From: Physcomitrium patens
Taxonomy: Eukaryota; Streptophyta; Bryopsida; Funariales; Funariaceae
Reading direction: 5' to 3'
Length of the DNA: 64,000 bases
NCBI RefSeq assembly: GCF_000002425.4
Contig: NC_037260.1
Coordinates: 9,969,414 to 10,033,413 of the forward strand
A program made the position numbers and the translations under genes. The notes under the pieces are model-generated. The model made no database searches, was not told the DNA's origin, and saw only the letters and a list, made by a program, of their open reading frames with translations. Positions 11,663 through 24,302 of this stretch are shown piece by piece (positions within the stretch are counted from its first letter, which is position 1; the number at the start of each line of letters is the position of its first letter).

Positions 11663-14600
11663 ATGGCCTCACATACGAAGTCGCAGAAAATTCGCTGCCT
11701 TTCATCCACCTCACCTCTCGAGGATTTTGATTCCGACATGCCTTCCACATCGTCTTCTGAATCATCTCCTTTAGGCAGCAACATGGCTAGAGGAGGTCCG
11801 CGGCCTCAACCAGCTTCAGGAGAGGTTTCAGTCATGATGGAAGAACACATCAACCAACAAGATCATCACAGGAATCTTAAGGTTCCCTTTGAGTCCCTGG
11901 ATCCTGCAGTCACAATTGCTGGAAGCGCCTTGAAAGGTTGCATTCTTCGCTCATTATTCACCTTCTCCACATGTAACGTGCATGCTAATCCCTTGCAGCG
12001 GCTTACAGTGTCTGCTTTTGTGGATGATAATAATCATTTCTGCTAATAATTTTCTCATTTAAATTTCTTAAGGCTAGATCTATTCAAGAGATGTCTCAAC
12101 TTCGTTCTCCAGCACGTTCGTCGGCAAATGTTGGGGTATTTACTGATAACACAGGGTTAGATTCTTGCACTATTTTTCCACTTGTAACCACAGGTAGGTC
12201 GCCGCCTTTCAATCTGAGAGTGCCTGCACTATTTTGGATGCATGAGCGAGGCAGTTCGCGAGGAATTAAGACACTCTGGGAACTACTCCGTTGATTGGTT
12301 CCAACTTTATTATTACTATTTTTATTATCATTATTATTATTATTTCTTGTGTTCTTCAGTGACCGATTTCTATTTGAGGTGTCAGAAAACGTTAACATTC
12401 CCTGGTGCGATTTCATTGTTGACAATTGCCAGTAAATATCGCGTGTTGTATCTTACGCCTTCAAAAAGGAACATTCTCATCACCATCCTCTTCTGCGTTT
12501 AGACATCTGCACTGTTTTATATTCTATTGAGTACGTAATAGTGCACTTGCAATACGCGCCTGAATGGAAGTTAGTAAATGTCGTTTCGTTTATCTACCCT
12601 CATTCCTCCGTTGCGCCATGTAGACGTCGGAAGATGTCATGTCTGGTGTCGTAAGTGCACCTGACTTTTCGCGGTGTGTTCAGCGCACAGTTTATGGACT
12701 GTAAAACTAGGTGTCCAATATAAGTTTCACGAGGACGAAGGTAGAGCCAGAATGTTATATTTTTTCCATGAAGTAGTGCATACTTGAACTTTACTTCAGA
12801 ACTTCGATACGTGACCATCTGCATTCATGCACGAAAAAGTCTTGTGTACTTCCTTTTAGCTTTAACCATGAGTGAATTGCTGTCAGAAATTTTGAAATTC
12901 TACTACGAAGGTGAGAGAACCTTTCCACCACGAAGGAACGTTTCAATGTGGGACACTATCCATCATCGAATGATACGTAACTAGACTGAACAACGAGATC
13001 AGCGGTGAGTACACGTATTTTCTATTTAGTCCCAAAGGACACAAACTATTCACCAGTACGGTAAGTGGTTTGCTTATAAAATACTTAGAGCACTCATTTC
13101 TCATGACACTCATTCTATTGTATCCTATCAATCCAAAGGGGGATTGATTCTGACAGTGACAGGCTTCTCCGAAGTCTGCAAGGGTTTGATTGGTGGCATC
13201 CTAAAAGAGTTAAATTGATCCCTGCGTGGGGTTTAACGTCGTGGAGTATGTAGCACACTTGCATGTTAAATATGAGAGATATTTTCTGGATTCAAGTCTG
13301 TTACTTTGACGAATTCTGAAACAGAAATATGATCGGCCTTGTCTTCGATCTCTGCGCAGGAGCACAAATGCTTGTTTTGAGGACCCAATCAGTGCATCCT
13401 TTGGAACCTTTGAGTCCCACCGAAATCGCCGTAGCTGTAGCTACTGTCAGGGCGGCAGGTGAAACACCCCAGGCAAGTGTACAAACCGATCCATTCTCTA
13501 AACTTCTAGTGAAAGACTGATTTCTTTTGTGTCGCTTGGAATGTGAGAATATCTGCAACGTCAACCACGCAGTCAAAGACCAAATTGATATGGTTATGTC
13601 CCCTCAAGTCCCAATTGTTCCTACTCAGGAGAGGTTTAAAATCGACTGTCCTTAGACAACTAGGAGCTGACCAAAAGATTGTATTACAAAAAATGCACAT
13701 TTAGTACTTATGTGCCATCAATTCGTCGGTGAACGAACGTTGCCGTAATTCATGCTGCATGGTACTATTTTAGACTCTTGAGAAGTCTAAAACTCTGCCA
13801 ATATTCATGGTTCGCATGTACGGGATAGGATGCGATTCGTGGAGGTAGTGCTGAATGAGCCAGACAAGCGTGTGGTGGCTGTGGCAGATGCATACTTCTT
13901 CCCCCCATATCAACCTATGCTAGACAAACCTAAAGGAAAACCATCTATGTTTCCGACCTTACAGCTACCATACAGGCAGGCCAGGCTTGTTGTCTACAAC
14001 AAAAGAACAAACGTGACTAGCGTATGGGTGGTGGAGCTCAGCGAAGTCCATGCTGCAGCTCGTGGAGGAAAGAAGTCTCTTCCGCCGTTATACCAGACGT
14101 TCAGGCTCCTATGGTACGAATTCCTCCCGTTAAAATTAGCAATCTTTTTTTAACATTCGCTACAAACTACGTTGTAAATTTCTTAAGAGATGTATGTGAA
14201 GCATTTGTGTTTTTTCTAAAACTGATATTGTTCGTCTATGCTGTGATGTCAGGATGCGGTAGAGTATGCCGAATGCGAAGCAACCGTAAAAGAGCATGCA
14301 TCTTTCATTGAAGCTATGAAGAGGCGCGGTATCGAGGACATGGATCGCGTTATGGTGGACCTCTAGTAAGCCTCCTCTCTTTGTGTACTAACTGGCTCGC
14401 GAGAATTGCTGGGACTTATTGTTTATTACACGATGACATTTTAGTCCACTATGTCCTTTAAGCTACGAGGAGAAATGATTGCATTGTATGATCAACTTGA
14501 TTAACCTAATAAGTTCTGAGGGGGGTGGCCTTGTTTGCAGGTGTGTTGGGTATTACAGTGAAGTGGATTCACCCAGCCGAAGACTTGCGAGACCACTAGT

Positions 14601-17600
14601 CTTTTGCAGAACTGAGAGCGATTGTCCTCTTGAGAATGGATATGCACGACCAGTGGAGGGTATACATGTCCTGGTAGACATGCAAAAAATGCAGGTGCTA
14701 ACATTCGTCCAATCCTGCATAACGTGAAAATGTTCAGACCCTATGTCGGTTCTCTTTTCATTCAGGCGTTTTTAATATGACAAAACGTCTCCGAAGATGT
14801 TATCTGTAATATCAATACCATTGCTATGTGACGTTTTCTACACTCTTTTCCTCCTGGGTTATCAGGTGATAGAGTTTGAGGACAGGTATTTGGTTCCACT
14901 ACCACCTCCAGATCCTCTGAGAAATTATACACCTGCTTCTTCTCGGCGGGGTGTGGATAGGAGTGACGTAAAGCCATTGCTTATTTCTCAGCCCCAAGGA
15001 CCAAGCTTTCGTGTAAACGGGTATGCAGTGGAGTGGCAAAAGGTATTTTAACTGTGTGACTCAGCATGGTGAGCAGAAAAAGATCTCATTTCGCATGAAT
15101 TATATGAAGTGCGTACAGCGTGCTTAAGCATTTGGATGAAGTCAAATAGGAACTGTTTGATTATGCATGCAACTAGTTCATTTAGTCTTCCTCCTGATTT
15201 GAACTTTCTACCTGGAAACACTTATCCGCAGTGGAATTTTCGAGTCGGTTTCACACCAAGAGAAGGCTTAGTTATTCATACCAACGACTATGGAAAGATT
15301 TGCCACTCGTTAAAACGGGTCAGTGCGTTTTTCCCCTTCTTCAGAAGGCAAATCTTGTCACGTCTATTCTACTTTTTCCTTCATTGTAGCCTCAGAGCCT
15401 AACTCCTTATTGATGAAAGGTTCTTTTTTACCTTTGATACCTTAGAGCAGAACACTGAAGCCCTTACCTTTAAGTTACTAGAACACGTGAGTTGAAATGA
15501 AATGAACATGTTGATTTGATTATCATTCAAAAGGTGTGCAGGGGTGTGATTGTCTTGGTCTGATTAAATACTTTGATGCCCATTTTACAAACTTTCATGG
15601 AGGAGTTGAAACGATCGAAAACTGTGTCTGCATGCATGAAGATCATGGTGTGTTGTGGAAACACCAAGACTGGCGAACTGGTTCTACAGAAAGACGTCGG
15701 TCGAGGCGTTTAACTGTTTCTTTCTTTTGCACTGTTGCCAACTACGAGTACGGGTTTTACTGGCATTTCTATCAGGTTTGGTGCTGAAACTGCTTACTTG
15801 ATGCATATCCTGTCTACAAAGAACTGACTAGAAGATCTTGGTGTTCTGTCTCCACATGCAACACACAACAGTAGTTAAGAGAGTCCGGTGAATGTAAGAC
15901 AAAACTAATGAACCAAAGTTTTCCTTGCCTCAATTTGTCAGACTCGTTCGCAGAAGTTTCCGAACTAGTCCTAGCTGTAGTTCTTTTTTATTTTGATACC
16001 TTTGCCAGGAGTCCATATGATGTTCTGGCTCTCGAGCGCAAGACTTCGGGTAGTACTGTCTGCGGGTTTGAAAACACCGTGATCACTGTCACAGGGATGA
16101 CAACTGTCTAAGCCCCTAACATGCGTCACTAGATTTTTCATTCCTATCGTAGGGTCAAATTTCTCATTCTACGGTAAGAATCTATGTTCGATTTTGTCTT
16201 GGAAGCTATAGGTGTACAGTTTAATTCCTGGATCATTTCAACATAAACTTGGAAGAGATCTAATTAACTAATGTCATGGTTGGGTTGTATATTGTTGTCA
16301 GTGATTAACGCCTATCTCTAATGCATCCCTTTCAAAATCTTAGATGTTCTATTCAATAAGCTTGTGATGACAGATTGCCTGAATGTGAAGCTAAGTTTTG
16401 TAAGCTTTGTTCTATTTTACTCTTTGGGATTTATTGATGACGACTTTATATAGTGCGATGTCAAGATAGTGAGGTGGGTAATTCAGATTTTAAAGATTCA
16501 ATGGTATTGCCTGTTCGTAGGATGGCAATATAGAATCCGAAGTTAAGTTGACCGGAATCTTGAGCTTGAGTGCTTTGGATGCGGGTGAGACCCGTCGGCA
16601 TGGCACTGTAATAGCTCCTGGTCTTTATGCGCCAGTACACCAACATTTTTTCGTTGCCCGACTGGACATGGACGTTGACTGTAAACCTGGTGAAGGTCTA
16701 AATCAGATAAATAACAATGGGTTTTCCTTGCATCAAAATTCGAGTTCCTATGTAGGGACGAGAAAGCTAGTCTACACATGCATGAATTAATTTCATCTTT
16801 TTACTGGTGGTGGAGGTGAATGTGAAGGTTGAAAAACTAGGACCGAACAATCCTCACAATAATGCATTCTATGCTGAGGAAACCCTTCTGCAATCTGAGC
16901 ATTAGGCTCAAAGAGATTGCAATTCCCTCAGCGCTCGACATTGGATCGTAAGTAGCACCTCTCCACTCTGAAGAATAAAACTTTTCCATGGAGTATTGAT
17001 CATCCCCCGAATATATAAGTTATATTAATCCATAATCTGTGATATCATCTTTTCAAAACACTGGTAGAAGCCTTTCAAATAAACCAGTTCTGGTCTGTAC
17101 AGTATGACCAAGTAAGATAATGATTTTTGTATGCACGTTAAAGCGAGTAAGTCCCATCAGAATTATCGAAACTAAGATATTTGGTTTCGTAGGTACGAAA
17201 CACGAGAACATTCAATCGAACAGGACAGCTTACTGGCTACAAACAAGTGCCAGGTTCCAACTGTCTGCCTCTTGCGGGGCCAGATGCGAAGTTCTTGAGG
17301 CGAGCTGCATTTCTCAAACACAATCTCTGGGTGACCCAATTCCACCCCGATGAGTGCTTCCCAGGTGGGGAATTTCCAAATCAAAACCCTCGGATTGGTG
17401 AGGGTCTTCCGACTTGGGTGAAGCAAGACCGGAAACTGGAAGATACAGATATTGTACTTTGGTGAGCTTTTCTGTCGTCTTTCTACCCACTGTTGATGTT
17501 AAACACCAATATGAAAAGCCACGGCTTATCCATCGATGAGCTAGAAGAAGTTTAGAGAGACACAAGATTCGGTGCCGCCGATTCTTGAAGCCTATTCTCA

Positions 17601-17975
17601 CCATCTGAACCCTTAAATTCGAGCTTATTCACTGTCTTTTTGACAAGATTCGTAACTCGACTAGGCTGTTAAGTTGGTTGGCCAGGAGTAAATAGAGCTA
17701 ATAAACTCCGACTTTAGTGAGGTGATGTTCTTACTTTCGTAATAATTTCACCTGGTGTGCAGGTATGTATTTGGAGTTACTCACATACCTAGACTGGAGG
17801 ATTGGCCAGTAATGCCTGTGGCGAATATGTGATTCAGTTTAATGGTTAGTGACTCCTGTCTCAATATATTTTACTCATGGCTTTGATTTGGAAGCATCAT
17901 AGATAAACATTGTTCATTGATCCCAGCTGCTGAAGTGGCACCTGCAGCATTGTACATCGGTAAGACTAGATGTAA
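11663..17975 (+). pseudogene. Copper amine oxidase (primary amine oxidase, peroxisomal plant type), decayed
   Basis: Intact relatives oxidise primary amines and diamines, releasing aldehyde, ammonia and hydrogen peroxide. Exons read at 11663-11936 (uncertain), 13360-13472, 13818-14113, 14253-14365, 14541-14694, 14866-15042, 15232-15318, 15542-15775, 16521-16706, 16807-16947, 17193-17461, 17763-17844. Diagnostic pieces: [20 protein letters not shown]; the cofactor motif NYEY, whose first Tyr (codon 15743-15745) becomes topaquinone; copper ligands in HQH (16638-16646) and THIPRLEDW (His 17782). Lesions: no AG before 13818; a frameshift near 14064-14075; the Trp codon split at 14364-14365/14541 is TAG; about 40 residues including the catalytic-base Asp region are missing at about 15280; the intron at 16707-16806 has AT and TG ends; TAG at 16903-16905; TGA at 17830-17832; a ragged C terminus with no visible peroxisomal signal. 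Introns are kept, so it is not a retrocopy. Assembly error might explain one or two lesions, not all. Confidence 0.88.
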
Positions 17976-20900
17976 ATGAAAAACTGATGCGTTATGAGAT
18001 GAATATTGGAAAACTACAATGTTCTTTACTTGTGCTAGTTATACAACTGAGAGTTTTTATATGCTGCTTGGGTTTCATCAACGACCACAGCACAAAATTT
18101 AAAGGGATAATAAGACCATATAATTGATCTGACTGTTTGTCAAATGTATCATATTCTAAGATTATTTTTAAACGTAAAACCTTGAAATGAAGTACCACTT
18201 TTTTCTGTTATTGTTTCTAACAAAAGCTTAAGTTTGGTAATTGAAGGACAATATCAGTTGTAGATGAATTTGACAAGCTTTGAAGAATATTAAATTAATG
18301 TTGCAGTCATTTCTAATTTTGATAGTTGTTGAAGAATTCAGTCTAAGATTAAAGAAATGTAAAATTCAGATATAATTTTAGAAGAACCACTTTGATGCAA
18401 CATTACAACAATTTCCATGAATGAATTAAGCAAATCAAAAAATATTCTTTAAGAAGCAAGGACAAGCAACAAAGTTACAAAATCCAATATTCAAATTTGC
18501 AAGTTCTTAATGCATGCTATGTAGAATTTGCCTTTCAAAACCAAGATGTTGTAAGAAAAGAGTATAATATCAACTTATCTCACAAATATTGTAAATGCAA
18601 CAATTATGATAACATATATAAATACATGTAAGTTATGAGATAGATTGTTAAAGAAAAATATCTACATTTTCTAGATTTATAATCAAGTATATATAAACAT
18701 AGTGGCTTCTTCTACTTAGAAAAAAATGCTTTTGATTATGGCCCAAGTGATGGGTCAAATGATAATTCAAGTTATATATCAAATGATGGTAAATAATCCA
18801 CTTTTCACATCCTACAAAATGTAGGATGTTCTTTCTATTCTTTCTATATTCACAAAAGCTCTTGATAAAGATTATTTTTTGTCTTTCACTTATTGTGGCC
18901 TTAATATAAGCTTTTAAGATCAAGTTCTAAGTCAATATCAAGAATAATGTTGATGTTGAGATTGAGTTGATGTTAATAGTTGTATTGAAGTTAATACTGA
19001 TAATTTTTTCAATGTCTATGTGAAGGTTGTAGATGCTATTGATATAAAGAACATTTTCAAAGTCAAAGACTTTGTTGAGGTTGAGGACTTTTTCAACATT
19101 GAGAATTCTAGAGAGGTCAAAAACTCATATTTAGTAATTAAACTTTAAACCTATTTTGATTGTCTTGGTTCTTTAATCTCATCTTTTTATATCTTTTTAT
19201 GTCTTATTACATTCTATTATCATCAAATAAGTCTTTATTAAGATCAAAGTAACCCATTGATGCAATTTGCTTGAAGTAGATCTTTCTTTAATTCCATGGC
19301 TTTAGCTCTAAGGCTTTATAAATCCTTCTTTGAGCCATTCTATGATTTAAGACTTAGAACTTATGTATGTATAAATAAATTAAATAAATAAATATAATAG
19401 AATAATAGTTTTAATTTTTATTTTAATAATTAAAAAATTAAATTAAATCTATTTATAACTATTTTATAATAATTTTTTTTCTTATTATTTAATCTTAGTA
19501 AATCTATTTTTTTCTTAATTAATTTAATTTTTTAAGGCAACTTAACTATCTTCTCACTTTATATTAATTATTTCTAATTTTTATTTTTTAATATTTTAAA
19601 ATTAATTAATTTTTTAAATTATTTTAAAATTAAGTATTTTCTTTAAGTTTTAACTCTTTTTATATGATTTTTTTTTCTTTTAACTTTATTTATATTAGAT
19701 CTTTTTAGAAATATTTTCTAATTATAATTATTATAAAATATTTATAATTAAGAATTAAGAATTTTAAGAAAATAATATAAGATTAATAAATGGTCCAAGC
19801 AATACAAGAAATAGTAGAATTCAAATGAATAGGCATGATATCTGAGTCCTTAGGTTGTTCAAAATAACTAATTTGATGACATCATACAAGATGGAGACCT
19901 TGAAAATAGAACAATATGATGTATTTAATAAAGCAATATAATTAATCTTGACCTTCTTAAGATGAACAAGAGACTTATTTCATTATGTGGAATAATAATG
20001 TTTGTTTCTTTACAAGATTGTATTTATAAAAAGATTGTGCTTGTTCATCTAACAAGTAATGGAGAGCAAGCTTTTTGCATGCAAAGTACTTTAATTCTTT
20101 CTTATCTAAATCTAAGAATCACATGAATTTCTTTAGAAATTTATTGTAATTATTAAGCATTAACTTAATTCAAATAAAACTTATTACAAATGCAAGAGTT
20201 ACAAGACAATCTTTTTTTAATAAATTAGGCTAAATTCATATTTTTTATGATAGTACATTGTTATCATAAGAGATGTATATTACAAAAGAAGTGATTTTGT
20301 GGTGCAAAATGATTTGATTCATTTGAGAAGCAAATACTCTTTGATAGTTATTATATATTTATAAAGGTTTATTGGTCAAAATTTTATTTCAAATGGAGGA
20401 TTATGTTCATCTATTACAAATTGAATAGAAAGGTTGTAGAAGACATTTTCCTTCAAATTTTCAAATGTAATAGTAGCACCATCTTCAAACTTTGACGTTG
20501 TGTCTTCTTAATCATAATTTTAAAGAAATATTTAAACATTCTCTTGTTATAACTACATCTTTTATGTAATGTATATATTAACCATATTTTCCACATCTTC
20601 TTGAAGTTAAAGAAAAAAAATATGTTTTCATTTGATTTAATTATTTGTAGATAGCAACTGCAATTGTAGTTAATTTAAGAAGTATGAATAAAAAGATTTA
20701 GACTATACTTAAGCTATTAAGCAAGCTTGATGAAAAGCTTGTATTAATAGTTGAGACAGATGGAGCATTCTTCAGTGCAAAATAATGAAAAAAAATCTTG
20801 GCATTTTTACTCTAGTTTAAATTTCTTAAGTTATTGGATACAAAATTCTTTGTAAGTTTTTACACACTGCCCCTTTAAGTCAGGCTTAAATGAGTTATAG

Positions 20901-21365
20901 AAAGACAACATGGCTTGGATTACTACTTAAGGTTGTATGATTTATAGTTGAATGTGTTAAAATTTGGATATTCTTGACCACATTAATAAATTATTGACAT
21001 ACCATATTTAGACTAAATACTAGTAGAGCTAATAAATTGATTTTTTATTTTCTTAATGCCACAATTTTTTAAAAACTTTAAAAAAAGATAAAAGATAAAA
21101 TCTAATCTTTCTCTAATTATATTTATTTTATAGCAAAGGTTTAAAAGATAAAATCTAATATTTCAAATATAATTTTATATCTTTTGGACTCATAAATGTA
21201 TTAGTTGCTTAATAACTTCTTATAAATGATATTTTTTATGAATTTTTGATGATTTTGTTGTCTATTATTTAAAGAATATTTTAGTTTATTCTAAAAATAT
21301 ATAAAAATATAAACTTTATAAATATTATGTGTTAAAAAAAATTAGAGATGTAAGCTTATATTCTA
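17976..21365. other. Gene-free AT-rich DNA
   Basis: After the amine oxidase locus the sequence returns to AT-rich DNA with no supportable gene. The stretch at about 20030-20470 reads on the + strand as worn coding sequence (for example a frame through IFYDSTLL and EMYITKEV), perhaps a transposon gag or transposase, but I could not assign it. A short TAGGATG inverted motif near 18816-18831 is minor. Confidence 0.5.
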
Positions 21366-21898
21366 GGATGAAAAAGTATGTATTTAATACTACTCAAGTT
21401 AACTTCCTAGGATACATCATTTCCAACAATGGTCTAACAATCAATCTAAAGAAAGTTCGGAATATCATAGATTAGAAGATTCCAAAAACTATAAGAAATG
21501 TGCAATACTTTTTGGATTTTGTCAATTACTATTAGATTTTTATCAAGATTTTTTTAAAAATTGCAGCTTTATTTACACGTTTGACTTGTAAAGTCAAACT
21601 TAAAAGGAATAAAGTTGCAAAAGCATTATTTGTTGATTTAAAGAAGAAATTTACATCTATATCAATTTTGTATTCTATTGACTTGTCCAAGATACTTTTT
21701 ATAGAAATAAATATATCAGAATTTATCTTAGATGCAATATTGTCACAAATGGGAGTAAATAATAAATTCCATCTAATAGCTTTTTATTCTAAAAAAACTT
21801 CAAGTACAAAGATCAGCTATAAAATTCATAATAAAAAACTTCTTATAGTTGTGGATTCTTTTTAAGAATGGTATCATTTTTAGAATGAGCTTTTAATC

Positions 21899-21945
<47 letters not shown>

Positions 21946-22090
21946 GAAGAGCCTTGAATATTTTATATTAACATAAAGATTGAATTATTGCTAAGCTTAT
22001 TGAAGCATGTTATTATTAAGATTTGATTTTAAGATCACATATTGATCTGGAAAACAACAAGGTTTATCAAATATAATTTTTAGATATTTT
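21366..22090 (+). mobile_element. Ty3/gypsy RT to RNase H relic carrying a (TA)n array
   Basis: From about 21369 the + strand reads VNFLGYIISNNGL, KTIRNVQYFLDFVNYY, then the partly open frame 21581-21865 with ILYSIDLSKILFIEINISEF and FHLIAFYSKKTSSTKISY: the connection and RNase H domains of a chromovirus-type pol. After EWYHF near 21875 the sequence runs into (TA)n at about 21906-21941, then resumes with ALNIL and RFDFKIT...SGKQQG (about 22015-22055), the normal end of RNase H. The array lies where active relatives encode a TDHK-like motif. Many stops; dead. Confidence 0.85.
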
Positions 22091-23496
22091 TACCTTATAC
22101 CAAAAGAAAAATATGTAGCTTTTAATCAATAAAGAATCATTATCTTGAAGGTTGAGCAATTTTATCTTTAAGTAATAAAATTAACATTGAATGTTGATTC
22201 AACCTTTGTCAAGTATGAGCGATTTTTTTTTTCTCCTCACTAAAATTCAATTTGATTCAATTGTAACTTAGTTTAAAATTCAATATTAACCAATGTAGGT
22301 ACATAAACCATAAAATAAATAAATAAGTAAATAAAAATATAAATAAATAAATAATATAATAATTATAATTAATCCAATCAAATACAATAAGTCAAATATA
22401 TAATTTTTATGATTTCTTAAACATTATAGTTTAATTAGTTAATTGCCTACCAAGCTTCATTTCATTAAGCTTAAACTCTGAAAATTATGAAAAAAAAAAA
22501 ATTAAATTAAATTAAACTTAATAACTAAAAATTGAGTAAAGAGTTTTAAATATTCACAATAAAAAGTCAAAGATAAAAAGTAAAAGTTATAAACTAAGGT
22601 TAAAAATAAAATATTTAAATGAAAGGATAAGATTTTTTTTTTTAAAGATAAAGATGGATAAAAAGATAAAACTTTACCATTAATTATTAGAATGAAGAAA
22701 AAAATATTTAAAATTATTAAATAAAATTAATTAATTAATAATAATAAAAAAAGTAAAAACTAATATAACAAATTATGTACTAAAATAATGTGATTAGAAG
22801 ATGATTTGGTAGGAGACCCGTCATCACTTTAAAAATCATCAAAAATTTGTTATAACTTAGAAGTTAATAATTCAAAATTTTTAAATAAATTAGATTTTAA
22901 ATTAAATTTATAATAGAAAATCACATTAAAGTTGAATTAACCAAGTTACAAATTTTTAGAGTTGATGCTCTTACACTACTAAAGGTAATAGATCCCTTGC
23001 TACTTCAAAATTTGTCAAAACTCCATCGAAGCTTCAAATTACTTATGGCTTATATCATTAAAAAGGCGATAACTAGAAGAAGATGAGTAACAAATATTTT
23101 TCAAAGCATAAAAAATTAAATAACTGAGAGAAAAAAAATACTGAGGTATTGGCAAGGTGGAAGAAAATTCCTTCAATTAAAGCCTAGAAATAATTTAGTA
23201 GGGCTTTGCTTCACAAAAGAGGGAAGAGAGAAAAGGAGCTCAATCACCCAAGCTCTCTTAATTATGTGAGAGGAGGTCCAAAGGTGGCAGCCACATCTCC
23301 ACTATCCAAATCAAAAAACTCCTAACAAAGATCAAAGGTCCACAATTACTTTAAGCCTAAACCCAACTTTAAGGCTAAAAATGCCTATAACTCAAAAACC
23401 AACACCTTTTTGAAAAAACTAACACTACCAATGTTTCTAAAACATGTTTTTATTCGAAGGTTGACTATTCACAAGCCCATATTTCATGGTACTTCT
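22091..23496. repeat. Degenerate repeat DNA related to 61.4-62.5 kb
   Basis: No gene. About 23190-23490 shares recognisable blocks, in the same order and orientation, with 62180-62465: GGCTTTGCTT, a purine-rich GAGAG run, CCATATCTCCAC versus CCACATCTCCAC, AAAACA..TTTTTAT, and TTGACTATTCACA. They are diverged copies of one repeat, perhaps the untranslated end of a gypsy element. 22320-22370 and 22500 hold AATA and A-tract simple sequence. Confidence 0.6.
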
Positions 23497-24088
23497 TGTT
23501 GTTCTCATTGCATTCAAGCTTCAGTATACCAAAGCAATTGAACTAATAGAGGTGGATTCGAACACTAGAAAAGACTGGTTATATGAATTGGGTCTGTTTG
23601 TATCACAATTGATTGTATTCTCGCTATCTAAAATCAAGTATCAAACTACAAAACACTGAGGTTTACTACTTCCATCTTAACTCAATCCATAATCCATTCT
23701 ACGATTATCAATCCAATAATATTTCTCTCAATCACAATTCTTCATAAGTAAATAATAAAAGCAAAGAAAACAAAGAGGTAGCACCAAGCTTACCCCGGCT
23801 TACAACTCTCACAGTGTGGCTCTCGGCTTACGACTCTCATAGTTTGACTCTCGGCTTACAACTCTTATAATTGGACTCTCGATCTTTCTTTCCTCAACCT
23901 ATTTATCCTACCAAAAAGATGATCCGTCGGTCAATAGATTCCAAAGATTATATCCCTTTGAATTCTTAACCATTTATTCCACTAACAACCTATTGTTATC
24001 AACTAAATTACCTAATCATTACTCTAATTTTTAAGGTTATCAATAACCAACCAGTAACTTATCACAACATTTATTTACCTATTCTACA
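23497..24088 (-). repeat. LTR of element A (left copy, 3' LTR)
   Basis: 592 bases beginning TGTTGTTCTC and ending TTCTACA on the + strand (TG...CA ends). A second copy lies at 32913-33496. The first 150 bases of the two differ at roughly one position in ten. Element A is on the - strand (pol 24.6-27.0 kb reads right to left), so this is its 3' LTR. A purine-rich run on the - strand just inside the LTR (about 24089-24105) would be the polypurine tract. Confidence 0.88.
23796..23879. repeat. 28-bp unit in triplicate inside the left LTR
   Basis: Three successive 28-base units start with CGGCTTAC at 23796, 23824 and 23852 and end in CTCT or GGCTCT. The right LTR has a single unit at 33261-33288. 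The units differ from each other at several positions. Confidence 0.9.
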
Positions 24089-24302
24089 TAGCCCTACTCC
24101 TAATTGTGTAGCGTCCTCGCAAACATTATTTAGCCTCAACTTATAAACAGGTAGCAGTGTTGGCTTCTTCAGTCAATGGTGTTGGCTTACAATCCTTTGA
24201 ATTCTTAACCTTCTCCTCTGCTACATCTTCGTCGTCTGCCTCAGTGTTCGATGGTTCTCCATTCGAACGCGTCGTCAAATCTTCATTTAATAAATCTAAT
24301 TC

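Noticed and set aside
12051..12192. Exon-like stretch (frame through SIQEMSQLRSPARSSANVGV) in the first amine oxidase intron
   Set aside because: It ends at a good donor, but neither nearby acceptor keeps the frame with the preceding exon; direct joining of 11936 to 13360 is in phase and gives the expected KGAQ junction.
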